NCBI GenBank assembly: GCA_021827245.1
Contig: JAKAWN010000344.1
Coordinates: 1-7,364, forward strand
Origin: Acidobacteriota bacterium
Lineage (GTDB): Bacteria > Acidobacteriota > Terriglobia > UBA7540
Direction of reading: 5' to 3'
Length of the DNA stretch: 7,364 bases
Shown here: positions 1 to 5,676 of the stretch, piece by piece
How the letters are laid out: every line of letters begins with the position of its first letter
Position numbering within the stretch: the stretch's first letter is position 1
Program-made: the position numbers and the translations under genes
The notes under the pieces: generated by a model
What the model saw: the letters and a program-made list of their open reading frames with translations, nothing else
What the model was told of the DNA's origin: nothing
Database searches by the model: none

Positions 1-602
1 GAAAGAAGCAGGATCACGACGGGGAGTTCAAAGACGACACCGACACCGAGGATGATGGTCAGGGCGAGGCCCCAGTACTCATGAATCGTAATCATGGGCT
101 GGAACCGGTGCCCGAATTCCAGAAGGAACCTGAGAGCCGCCGGGAAAGCAAACTCATACGCAAAAAAGCCGCCAGTGAAAAACAGGCTGGTCGTCAATCC
201 CACAAAAGGCCAGATGTAACGCTTTTCGTGGCGGTAAAGACCGGGAGAGATAAACAACCACAACTGCAGCAGGATGTAAGGCGATGCCAGAAAAATCCCG
301 CCTACAATCGACAGCTTGATGTAAAGATTGAAGGGGTCGACAGGGTTGGTATAAACCAACCTGTCCGCCATGTGAAGGCTCTTGAGTGTGTTCGTGAGCG
401 GCCTGGCCAGAAAGCCGTAAATATTGTCAGAAAAATAAAAACAGATTATAAAGCCGACGAAAACCGAGATCGCGCTGCGAACAAGCCGCCGTCGAAGCTC
501 CTCGAGGTGTTCGAGGAACGACATCTGCTTGCCGTTAAGTTCTTCATCCTCGGGACCGGGGCTCGGGTTCGTGCTCGGTGGGTTCTGAATAGTCGTAGCC
601 AT
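1..602 (-). CDS. tatC: Sec-independent protein translocase subunit TatC (partial, C-terminus beyond the window)
   Basis: TatC is the multi-spanning inner-membrane receptor of the twin-arginine pathway. It binds signal peptides of folded substrates and organises TatA/TatB. Translation of the minus strand gives 200 residues before the window edge; the family is usually about 240-260. Visible hallmarks are the N-terminal cytoplasmic motif SFLEHLEELRRRL (residues 28-40), the loop motif PGLYRHEKR (120-128, with the conserved Glu at 126) and FELP (191-194). Hydrophobic segments lie at about 41-58, 97-119, 129-152 and 176-200. The gene follows tatA/B on the same strand, as in typical tat operons. 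The ATG at 602 makes it overlap the upstream gene by 59 bases. A second in-frame ATG at 524, immediately before SFLEHLEEL, would leave a 19-base gap instead. Neither has a good Shine-Dalgarno, so the start is uncertain. The first 26 residues are Pro-rich and non-conserved in character. The family assignment is secure. Confidence 0.96.
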   Translation of the reverse strand, partial: MATTIQNPPSTNPSPGPEDEELNGKQMSFLEHLEELRRRLVRSAISVFVGFIICFYFSDNIYGFLARPLTNTLKSLHMADRLVYTNPVDPFNLYIKLSIVGGIFLASPYILLQLWLFISPGLYRHEKRYIWPFVGLTTSLFFTGGFFAYEFAFPAALRFLLEFGHRFQPMITIHEYWGLALTIILGVGVVFELPVVILLL

Positions 603-924
603 ACTCAGGAGTGGGCTCCAGAACGCTTTCGGACTGATCGCTCAGTTCGTGCGTTTCTTCCTCCGGGTGCTCGTAACTCTCCTCTTCAGTTTCTGTATAG
701 GTATAGGGGTGAGTCTCCTCTTGAGGGTAGCTGACCTCATCGTCGTTGCGATCCAGATTCCGGATTTCCTCTTCCAGGGAGCTCTTCAGTTCATTTGAAG
801 CACGGCGAAGCTCTCCCATCCCCTTACCGAGTATGCGCGCGATCTCCGGCAGCTTCTTCGGCCCGAATAGTAGAAATGCAATGAATAGGATGAATCCAAT
901 TTCAGTAAAGCCACCGCTGAACAA
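544..924 (-). CDS. Twin-arginine translocase TatA/TatB family subunit
   Basis: This is a small single-span membrane protein that forms the Tat pore or receptor complex with TatC. From a TTG start at 924 the product is 126 residues. It has a short N-terminus with Glu8, a transmembrane helix (about 8-21), the hinge LFGPKKLP with Phe20-Gly21 exactly where E. coli TatA has them, an amphipathic helix (about 24-55), then a long acidic, Tyr-rich tail (about 56-126) containing repeated EETH motifs. Glu8 and the GP after the helix are TatB-like, while the FG pair is TatA-like, so I do not choose between tatA and tatB. I prefer TTG924 because GGAGAGG lies 6 bases upstream and the family numbering fits. 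The in-frame ATG at 939 lies only 3 bases after the -10 box, probably outside the transcript. A still longer reading from 975 would start inside the -35 box. The 3' end overlaps the proposed tatC start. Confidence 0.93.
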   Translation of the reverse strand: MFSGGFTEIGFILFIAFLLFGPKKLPEIARILGKGMGELRRASNELKSSLEEEIRNLDRNDDEVSYPQEETHPYTYTETEEESYEHPEEETHELSDQSESVLEPTPEYGYDYSEPTEHEPEPRSRG

Positions 925-930
925 GACATA

Positions 931-937
931 CCTCTCC
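931..937 (-). promoter_or_regulatory. Ribosome binding site deciding the TatA/B start
   Basis: GGAGAGG on the minus strand lies 6 bases before the TTG at 924. It overlaps the beginning of the upstream ATG (939-937) reading, so it cannot serve that ATG. Together with the promoter position it favours TTG924 as the true start. Confidence 0.55.
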
Positions 938-942
938 ATTGC

Positions 943-971
943 ATAATAGGGGACACTACCCCGCTTGTCAA
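943..971 (-). promoter_or_regulatory. Sigma-70-type promoter of the tat operon
   Basis: On the minus strand TTGACA (966-971, perfect consensus) is followed after exactly 17 bases by TATTAT (943-948, one mismatch). The predicted transcription start is near 936, about a dozen bases before the preferred TTG start of the TatA/B gene. The leader would therefore be very short. The spacer contains GGGG-N6-CCCC, and the -35 lies inside the small dyad GCTTG-T-CAAGC (963-973). Either could be a binding site, but neither is convincing alone. Confidence 0.8.
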
Positions 972-1046
972 GCAACTGTCTCGTTTCAACAATGGGTGCC
1001 GCCGTTCGCGAAAGAGTGTCACCCTTCTATTAACGACTTCGTCACC

Positions 1047-1075
1047 TTGACACCAGGATTCCTGCTCGCTATAGT
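1047..1075 (+). promoter_or_regulatory. Sigma-70-type promoter of the AMIN-domain gene
   Basis: TTGACA (1047-1052, perfect) and TATAGT (1070-1075, one mismatch) are separated by 17 bases. The predicted transcription start is near 1082, giving a leader of about 75 bases to the ATG at 1157. It is divergent from the tat promoter, with 75 bases between the two -35 boxes. Two GTCACC hexamers (1018-1023 and 1041-1046, starts 23 bases apart) lie just upstream. Confidence 0.75.
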
Positions 1076-1156
1076 AACGCTCGATTGCCCAAATCCTCAC
1101 CTGTACGTCATATTCGTCTGACGCGTTCTGAGAACCGACTCGGCGGACGAACGACC

Positions 1157-2488
1157 ATGCTGAAAAGGGCGCTGAAAACCGTGGCCGCGTTGATGGCATT
1201 TCCCACAGCGATCGCGCTTGCCGCCCAGAGTCACCAGCCAGCAGCGCCAAGTCCCTCGAACTCGATTCCCCTCGTTCGCACGATTTCAGTTCACCATTCC
1301 CCGCACGGGGCGGTCATCATCGACGTAGGAGTGACGCGGCCAGTTGCCTATCGAACATTTGAACTTTCCGGCCCCGAACGGCTGGTGGTGGATCTCGAGG
1401 GCGCCCGCAAGGCGATTTTCAACCGTGTCTACCCTGTTCAATCCCGGCTAATCGAAAGGGTTCGAGTCGGTCAGTGGCGGTCTGAACCGCCCATCGTTCG
1501 CGTCGTGGCCGATCTCAAAGGGACTCCGGCCTTCAGCGTCAAACACCGGGCTTCCGGCATTCAGATCAAACTTGAGCCAAGCAGATCAGACGAAAAGCCT
1601 GTCTACGGCTTCAGCATGAGCCGAACCGGACCGGCCAGAAACAACGGAGTTGATTACGCGAAGGGAATTCCGCGCAAGCTGGTTCAAAGCTCTCCTTTTG
1701 CAGTTCATCGATTCAAGGACTTGTCAGCGAGCCTGACAGCGCCAGAACTTCCTGCCCAAGACAAGCTCGTTCCAGTCGCCGAACCGGACCATTCGAATCC
1801 TAGCCGCGAGACAATGTCAACTCCTGCACTGGTTTCCGGAATTTCGATCAGGCCGGACAGCATGGGGGAGACGCTCGTCGATATTGCGAGCAGCCGTTCG
1901 GTTCCTTACCGCGTTTTCCAGCTAACGGACCCGTACCGTCTGGTGGTCGACCTGAAAGATGCACACAACGCCAGCCGCCGGGCTGTCTACCCTGTTGATT
2001 CCTCTCTGCTGAAAAGGGTCCGGGTAGCCCAATGGCGCCCGGGAGATCCACCGGTGGTCCGCGTAGTGGCCGACCTGCAGGGATATCCGATTTTCGATGT
2101 GCATGCGGCGAAACCGGGTATCCGCATCGAACTAAGGCCGCGCGGAAGACTCGGCCCCCTGATTCGCAACCCGTTTGAGTTCGCAATTCCGGAACGCAGC
2201 ACGCAGTTGGAAAACCCGGAGACGCAAGCAAACCAAGCCATGACAGCAGCGGTAAACTCGCCTGCAGCCTTGCCTGACAGTACGGTTGCCGGGCTGAGGG
2301 TCATTGGCTTCGTCGAACAAAAGGATTCAGCCATTCAGGCAGTTATCTCTGACCGCTCAGGTATTTATTTTGTTCCCAACGGAGGCACGTTCGAAAATAC
2401 GTTCCGCGTAATCGCAATCGCGCCCAATGCAGTTGAAATCCAAGACATCGAGACTCTTGATTCAAGCTGGCTTGCCTATACGCCCTGA
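1157..2488 (+). CDS. Exported protein with two AMIN domains and a PilP-like C-terminal domain
   Basis: The product is 443 residues from ATG1157. It opens with a signal peptide (MLKRALK, hydrophobic 8-22, likely cleavage after about 22-23), so it should act in the periplasm or at the outer membrane. Two related AMIN domains follow, at about 41-140 and 227-327. They share the pattern YR.F.L..P.RLVVDL, then YPV.S.L..RVRV.QWR and VRVVADL.G. AMIN domains are known to target proteins such as AmiC and PilQ to peptidoglycan or the cell-envelope machinery. A polar, Pro-rich linker (about 141-226) separates them, and another (about 328-376) leads to a small beta-rich domain (about 378-432, from AGLRVIGFVEQKD to VEIQDIE) that resembles the PilP/GspC type found in pilus and secretion systems. 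The PilP link is a resemblance by eye. No enzymatic domain is visible. ATG1157 is preferred over an upstream TTG at 1085 because the signal peptide begins there, although its Shine-Dalgarno is weak. The exact role is unknown; an envelope or type IV pilus accessory role is an inference. Confidence 0.88.
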   Translation: MLKRALKTVAALMAFPTAIALAAQSHQPAAPSPSNSIPLVRTISVHHSPHGAVIIDVGVTRPVAYRTFELSGPERLVVDLEGARKAIFNRVYPVQSRLIERVRVGQWRSEPPIVRVVADLKGTPAFSVKHRASGIQIKLEPSRSDEKPVYGFSMSRTGPARNNGVDYAKGIPRKLVQSSPFAVHRFKDLSASLTAPELPAQDKLVPVAEPDHSNPSRETMSTPALVSGISIRPDSMGETLVDIASSRSVPYRVFQLTDPYRLVVDLKDAHNASRRAVYPVDSSLLKRVRVAQWRPGDPPVVRVVADLQGYPIFDVHAAKPGIRIELRPRGRLGPLIRNPFEFAIPERSTQLENPETQANQAMTAAVNSPAALPDSTVAGLRVIGFVEQKDSAIQAVISDRSGIYFVPNGGTFENTFRVIAIAPNAVEIQDIETLDSSWLAYTP

Positions 2489-2549
2489 CGGTGCACTGAC
2501 ACAACTCACCCGATGTCTTAATTGCCCAAGCGACTGAAACCCTGCTCCT

Positions 2550-3128
2550 TTAGTGAAAATAGTCGGGCTCGTTTCCACGCTTCCATTTAATATTGCACCC
2601 AACGCTCGGTTTTTGGTCTCCAAATACCGGCCTGCCATCAAGGACGGCATCCAGAGCAGCCCGCAAATCGTTTCCGGTAACAGGCCGGCGGTTGCTGGGG
2701 CGGCTGTCATCCATCTGGCCTCGATAAACGAGCCGGCGATCACGATCGAAAAGGTAGAAGTCCGGTGTGCAAGCTGCGCCGTAGGCCTTGGCAACCTGCT
2801 GGCTCTCATCATAGAGATAAGGGAACGTAAAGCCCATTGTTCGGCTCAACTTTGCCATTTTCTCCGGGGCATCATCAGGGTAACTTTCCACATCGTTAGC
2901 GCTTATCCCAACAATTCCAACTCCACGTCGTTGATACTCCCGGGCAAGCCCGACGAAATGCGGCAGCACGTGTTTCACAAAAGGACAATGATTGCAGAGG
3001 AAAACCACAAGCAGTGCAGGAGAGCCCTTGAAATCGTCAATCGATGTGATTTTGCCCTCGGCGTCTGCCAGGCGGAATGCTGGAGCTTCCGTGCCCAACG
3101 GAACCATCGTTGAAGGTGTATCAACCAT
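2550..3128 (-). CDS. Thioredoxin-fold (AhpC/TSA-Redoxin type) family protein
   Basis: The 192-residue protein has a thioredoxin-like fold and a CxxC site, C45-N-H-C48, in FLCNHCPFVKH. It also has ISANDVESYPDDAPEKM (75-91), FPYLYDES (102-109) and AACTPDFYLFD (118-128), where the TP pair corresponds to the cis-Pro loop. It ends with GCNIKW (177-182) near the C-terminus. These phrases are typical of a widespread 'thioredoxin family protein' group whose physiological substrate is poorly defined. Thiol-disulfide reductase or peroxide-related activity is the likely role. C120 and C178 are additional cysteines. No signal peptide is seen, so it should be cytoplasmic. ATG3128 is supported by GAGGAGG 5 bases upstream. 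The gene is monocistronic in view: convergent with the AMIN gene (61-base gap, no clear terminator) and divergent from the kinase gene. Confidence 0.93.
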   Translation of the reverse strand: MVDTPSTMVPLGTEAPAFRLADAEGKITSIDDFKGSPALLVVFLCNHCPFVKHVLPHFVGLAREYQRRGVGIVGISANDVESYPDDAPEKMAKLSRTMGFTFPYLYDESQQVAKAYGAACTPDFYLFDRDRRLVYRGQMDDSRPSNRRPVTGNDLRAALDAVLDGRPVFGDQKPSVGCNIKWKRGNEPDYFH

Positions 3129-3133
3129 CCGAT

Positions 3134-3140
3134 CCTCCTC
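3134..3140 (-). promoter_or_regulatory. Strong Shine-Dalgarno of the thioredoxin-fold gene
   Basis: GAGGAGG on the minus strand with a 5-base spacer to ATG3128. It fixes that start over the internal in-frame ATG at 3107. Confidence 0.8.
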
Positions 3141-3165
3141 GAGTGAACGTTAAAGTCAACCGTTT

Positions 3166-3194
3166 ATTCTAGTTCCGTTCAGGCTCAATTCCAA
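3166..3194 (-). promoter_or_regulatory. Candidate sigma-70 promoter of the thioredoxin-fold gene
   Basis: On the minus strand TTGGAA (3189-3194, 4 of 6 matches) is followed after 17 bases by TAGAAT (3166-3171, 5 of 6). The predicted start near 3159 gives a leader of about 30 bases carrying the strong Shine-Dalgarno. The remainder of the 202-base gap up to 3330 shows no convincing plus-strand promoter for the kinase. Confidence 0.45.
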
Positions 3195-3410
3195 CGAAGC
3201 AACGCTCGGCGAAACGGCTTGGAGCTACGTCTACACTGCCGTTTCAAGGGATGCTCGCAAGACACGCTTGGTCGTTCAAGTTTACGGCCACAATGCCGAA
3301 AGTCAATTAATTGGAAGTCCTTTCTGATGTATGAACTGCCAGTTACGTCCACCGGCAGGCGCGAGGTCCGGAGTCACGAGAGGAAAACCATCTGATCGTA
3401 CGCTTGTAAC

Positions 3411-3415
3411 GAGGT
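3411..3415 (+). promoter_or_regulatory. Candidate ribosome binding site for the hybrid kinase
   Basis: GAGGT lies 8 bases before ATG3424. The upstream in-frame ATG at 3331 has only GGAAG 13 bases away. This favours 3424 as the start, moderately. Confidence 0.4.
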
Positions 3416-3423
3416 TCAACGCC

Positions 3424-5145
3424 ATGGCAGAACGTACACAGCATTCAAGACGGCCCAGCAGCGGCGGGAACGTAAACCGCTCTCCGGGTCCGTCCCAGCA
3501 GTCGTCACACAAGGCCCATGGTGAGCTCCAGGTGGTGTCGAAAGTTTGTCCAACAGCCCGGTCCATGGGAAACGCTTCGGAGACGCAATCAGGAGTCGTA
3601 TTCCATCTGAGTGGCCCACAGCACACCCAAGTGTTACAGGCCATCTTTTCCCAAGACCGGATCGGCGTGGCGATTGTGAGTGCGGAGGGGAAGATTCAAC
3701 ATGTCAATCGTGCGCTTGCCGACCTGCTGCAGTGCGATCAGGAAGAACTGACTGGGCGACCATTAGAAAGTCTTATCCGAAGTGCGGGACCGGGACAGGA
3801 TATTCGCGGGCGGATTGAGAGATTTTCCGGGGAGCGCCATGCTTCACCCACCGTAAACTACTTGGCAAGCAAATCGGGTGAAACGATTCCATGCCTCATC
3901 GATTCCTATGCTATCCATGACGAGGACCGTAAAATCACTCATTTCCTGGTTTTTGTTGCGGACGCCCGATCAAGAAGAGATGCGGAAGAGCGCAACCATT
4001 TTGAAGGGAGACTCCATCAGGCACAGGCCCTTCAGATTTTAGGCGTGCTTGCGGGCGGTGTTGCTCACGATTTCAATAACGCTCTAGAGGTCATCATCGG
4101 CTTCGCTTCGCTGGCGCGAGTCCGACTGTCAGCCTCCGACCCGCTCCACGAGCCTCTCAAGATCATCGAAGAGTCCGCGAAGGGGGCCGCAGACCTGGCC
4201 CGGCAACTCCTCGACATCTCCAAGGACAAACCGGATGAAGTACGGGACATCGAGGCGGGCGATCTCGTCAACTCCGTCGTTGCCATTATTAGCCGTACCT
4301 TCGACCGAAAGATCCGGGTCAAGCATCGAGTCGACACGCAACTGCCATATATCAAAGGGATTCGCAACCGTCTTCAGCAGGCAATTCTGAATCTCTGTAT
4401 TAACGCCCGCGACGCCATGCGGGAAGGTGGCTCCCTCAGCATCGAGGCAACTTCTCAAGTACTTAGTCCGGACGACCCGCGGATCCTACCTTCCTCAGGT
4501 CCAGGCAATTATGTCCGGATCTCGGTACGCGACAGCGGGATCGGGATGAGTGCTGAAGTCATGAAACAGATATTTGTTCCTCTGTTTACTACAAAGAGAA
4601 CCGGCCAGGGCTTCGGGTTGGGATTGGCAATGGCCGATCGAATCGTTAAGGAGGCCGGAGGCTTCATCTCGGCGGTAAGCAAGCAGGGGCAAGGTAGCGA
4701 GTTTTTTCTGTATCTGCCGGCTGTTCTCAACAGCGCACCGCCCACTGTCATGGCCCGTTCTAGCAGGCTGATATCCGGCCGGGGCAGAATCCTTGTTGTA
4801 GACGACGAGCCCCGCGTTCTTGAATTCCTCGAAAAGGGCTTAACCAGGCTTGGCTACCAAGTGGTGCCGGCAGAGAGCGGAAACAAGGCCTGCGAGATAC
4901 ATTCCAGAGAGTGCAACGAAATCAGTTGTGTTTTGCTCGATCTGATCATGCCAGGCATGAGTGGACTGGATACATACGGGCGACTGCGGGACATTAATCC
5001 TGGCGTGAGAGTTATCCTTTCCTCCGGATACAGTTCCGGACGGGTGAGGCGCGAGGCCGTGGAGGCAGGCAGTGCGGAATTTCTGGGAAAGCCTTACACC
5101 CTCGAAGAACTGTCCCAGGCACTGCAGAAAATACAGCAGAATTGA
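3424..5145 (+). CDS. PAS-domain hybrid sensor histidine kinase with C-terminal receiver
   Basis: From ATG3424 the product is 573 residues. It has no transmembrane segment, so it is a cytoplasmic sensor. A low-complexity Ser/Arg/Gly-rich N-terminus (1-65) precedes a PAS domain (about 68-181; VNRALADLL and the return strand FLVFVADA are visible). The dimerisation/phosphoacceptor domain has LAGGVAHDFNN with His215. The ATPase domain (about 309-433) shows the N box NLCINARDAM (Asn323, Asn327), G1 motif DSGIGM (370-375), IFVPLFTTKR and G2 motif GQGFGLGLA. The receiver (about 455-571) has the acidic pair Asp460-Asp461, phosphoacceptor Asp506 in LLDLIMPGMSG, Ser533/534 and Lys556 in LGKPYT. All catalytic residues appear intact, so it should autophosphorylate and relay to its own receiver. 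The receiver lacks an output domain, and no partner regulator or Hpt protein is in view. The signal is unknown. The open frame extends back to ATG3331, which would add 31 featureless residues. A decayed GGDEF domain follows directly after the stop. Confidence 0.93.
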   Translation: MAERTQHSRRPSSGGNVNRSPGPSQQSSHKAHGELQVVSKVCPTARSMGNASETQSGVVFHLSGPQHTQVLQAIFSQDRIGVAIVSAEGKIQHVNRALADLLQCDQEELTGRPLESLIRSAGPGQDIRGRIERFSGERHASPTVNYLASKSGETIPCLIDSYAIHDEDRKITHFLVFVADARSRRDAEERNHFEGRLHQAQALQILGVLAGGVAHDFNNALEVIIGFASLARVRLSASDPLHEPLKIIEESAKGAADLARQLLDISKDKPDEVRDIEAGDLVNSVVAIISRTFDRKIRVKHRVDTQLPYIKGIRNRLQQAILNLCINARDAMREGGSLSIEATSQVLSPDDPRILPSSGPGNYVRISVRDSGIGMSAEVMKQIFVPLFTTKRTGQGFGLGLAMADRIVKEAGGFISAVSKQGQGSEFFLYLPAVLNSAPPTVMARSSRLISGRGRILVVDDEPRVLEFLEKGLTRLGYQVVPAESGNKACEIHSRECNEISCVLLDLIMPGMSGLDTYGRLRDINPGVRVILSSGYSSGRVRREAVEAGSAEFLGKPYTLEELSQALQKIQQN

Positions 5146-5339
5146 GGGCCAGCACAGCCATCTTGCCGGTGACGCTGTCGGCGGTGAGGCAGCCAGGAGG
5201 ATCCGCTCTGCGATCCGCCTCTATGACTCGATGGGACGACACGGCGGAGGACAGTTTGTCGTCGTTTCGCCAGCGTGCGACCGTGCCGGTGCTTTGAGCC
5301 AGGCCAACAGGCTCCGGTCCAGATTCTCCCATGAAAGCA

Positions 5340-5467
5340 TTAACAGGTTGCTGAAAAACGTGTAGCGGCGGCTTTATGCCGCCATACGCCGATTGAAAAG
5401 GCTGAAGTTATGGCGACCTAAAGTCGCCGCTACGGCTCAGGAACCAGGTTTTTCAGCAACCTGTTAA
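5340..5467. mobile_element. MITE-like non-coding element with 20-bp perfect terminal inverted repeats
   Basis: The ends are TTAACAGGTTGCTGAAAAAC (5340-5359) and its exact reverse complement (5448-5467), 128 bp overall. No coding sequence fits inside. TTAA at both ends may be a target duplication (TTAA or TA) rather than part of the element. Deleting one TTAA plus the interior (124 bp) rejoins the disrupted GGDEF frame exactly as ...Ile-Lys-Thr-Phe-Glu..., which is strong evidence that this is an insertion. Size, terminal repeats and lack of a transposase fit a miniature element moved in trans. TA or TTAA targeting is known for Tc1/mariner/IS630-type and piggyBac-type transposases respectively, but I cannot assign a family. 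The interior has a second inverted repeat and is GC-rich. Confidence 0.8.
5362..5433. repeat. Internal imperfect inverted repeat made of two hairpins
   Basis: Arms 5362-5385 and 5410-5433 (24 bases each) are inverted copies with 3 mismatches. Each arm also folds on itself: GGCGGC-TTTAT-GCCGCC (5367-5383) and GGCGAC-CTAAA-GTCGCC (5412-5428). The mismatches between arms preserve pairing within each hairpin, since the changes fall in matched stem positions or the loop. This suggests the small hairpins are the conserved structure. The central 24 bases (5386-5409) are unstructured by eye. Confidence 0.75.
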
Positions 5468-5676
5468 GACTTTCGAGGGCGACTTCCCTGTCACGATCAG
5501 CCTCGGAATCGCTGTTGGAGGCGCGGCTCGTCAAGCTCACGAGCTTATTTCAGCCGCGGACGCTGCACTGGCCGAAGCGAAGGCGGCAGGACGTGACCGG
5601 GCGGAACTGGCGAAGAAATAGCCCAACATCAGGGAGATTTCAACCAACCTTTTCGTGCTGACCAGGAGGGTCCGCA

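Larger units (their letters stand above)
5147..5621 (+). pseudogene. Remnant of a GGDEF (diguanylate cyclase) domain gene, 5'-truncated and interrupted
   Basis: Two pieces of one GGDEF domain flank the mini-element at 5340-5467. The left piece (5147-5339) reads HLAGDAV, then RRIRSAIRLYDSMGRHGG, then FVVVSPACDRAGALSQANRLRSRF. This matches the family pattern around the GHxxGD and signature regions. The right piece (5469-5621) reads FPVTISLGIAV, then AADAALAEAKAAGRDR, the usual C-terminal end of the domain, and stops at TAG5619. The pieces are in different frames, and removing 124 bases joins them. The N-terminal part of the domain (about 55 residues, including the D-LTGL-NRR region) is missing: upstream sequence is the kinase gene in another frame. 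The signature is GGGQF (5243-5257) where active enzymes have GG(D/E)EF, so the ancestor had probably lost cyclase activity. No internal stops occur inside either piece. The lost gene may have been a receiver-GGDEF regulator paired with the adjacent kinase; that is inference. Confidence 0.8.

Noticed and set aside
81..734. Long plus-strand open frame (217 codons) across the left end
   Set aside because: It is the antisense shadow of tatC and the TatA/B tail; the product is Arg/Lys/Pro-rich with no family features.
1085..1156. Extended N-terminus of the AMIN-domain protein from TTG1085
   Set aside because: It would bury the signal peptide 24 residues inside, and begins almost at the predicted transcription start without a ribosome site.
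786..1250. Minus-strand open frame (154 codons) spanning the divergent promoter region
   Set aside because: It crosses two strong promoters and overlaps the start of the AMIN gene and the TatA/B membrane region; no recognisable protein features.
2489..2549. Shared terminator between the convergent AMIN and thioredoxin-fold genes
   Set aside because: No stem-loop with a T run is visible on either strand of this 61-base gap.
2553..3113. Plus-strand open frame (186 codons) opposite the thioredoxin-fold gene
   Set aside because: The opposite strand has clear family motifs and a strong Shine-Dalgarno; this frame has neither.
3165..3170. Plus-strand TATTCT as a kinase -10 box
   Set aside because: No acceptable -35 at 16-18 bases upstream, and it would overlap the better minus-strand promoter.
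3304..3313. Palindrome CAATTAATTG before the kinase gene as an operator
   Set aside because: A 10-bp A/T-rich palindrome occurs easily by chance and no nearby promoter could be identified.
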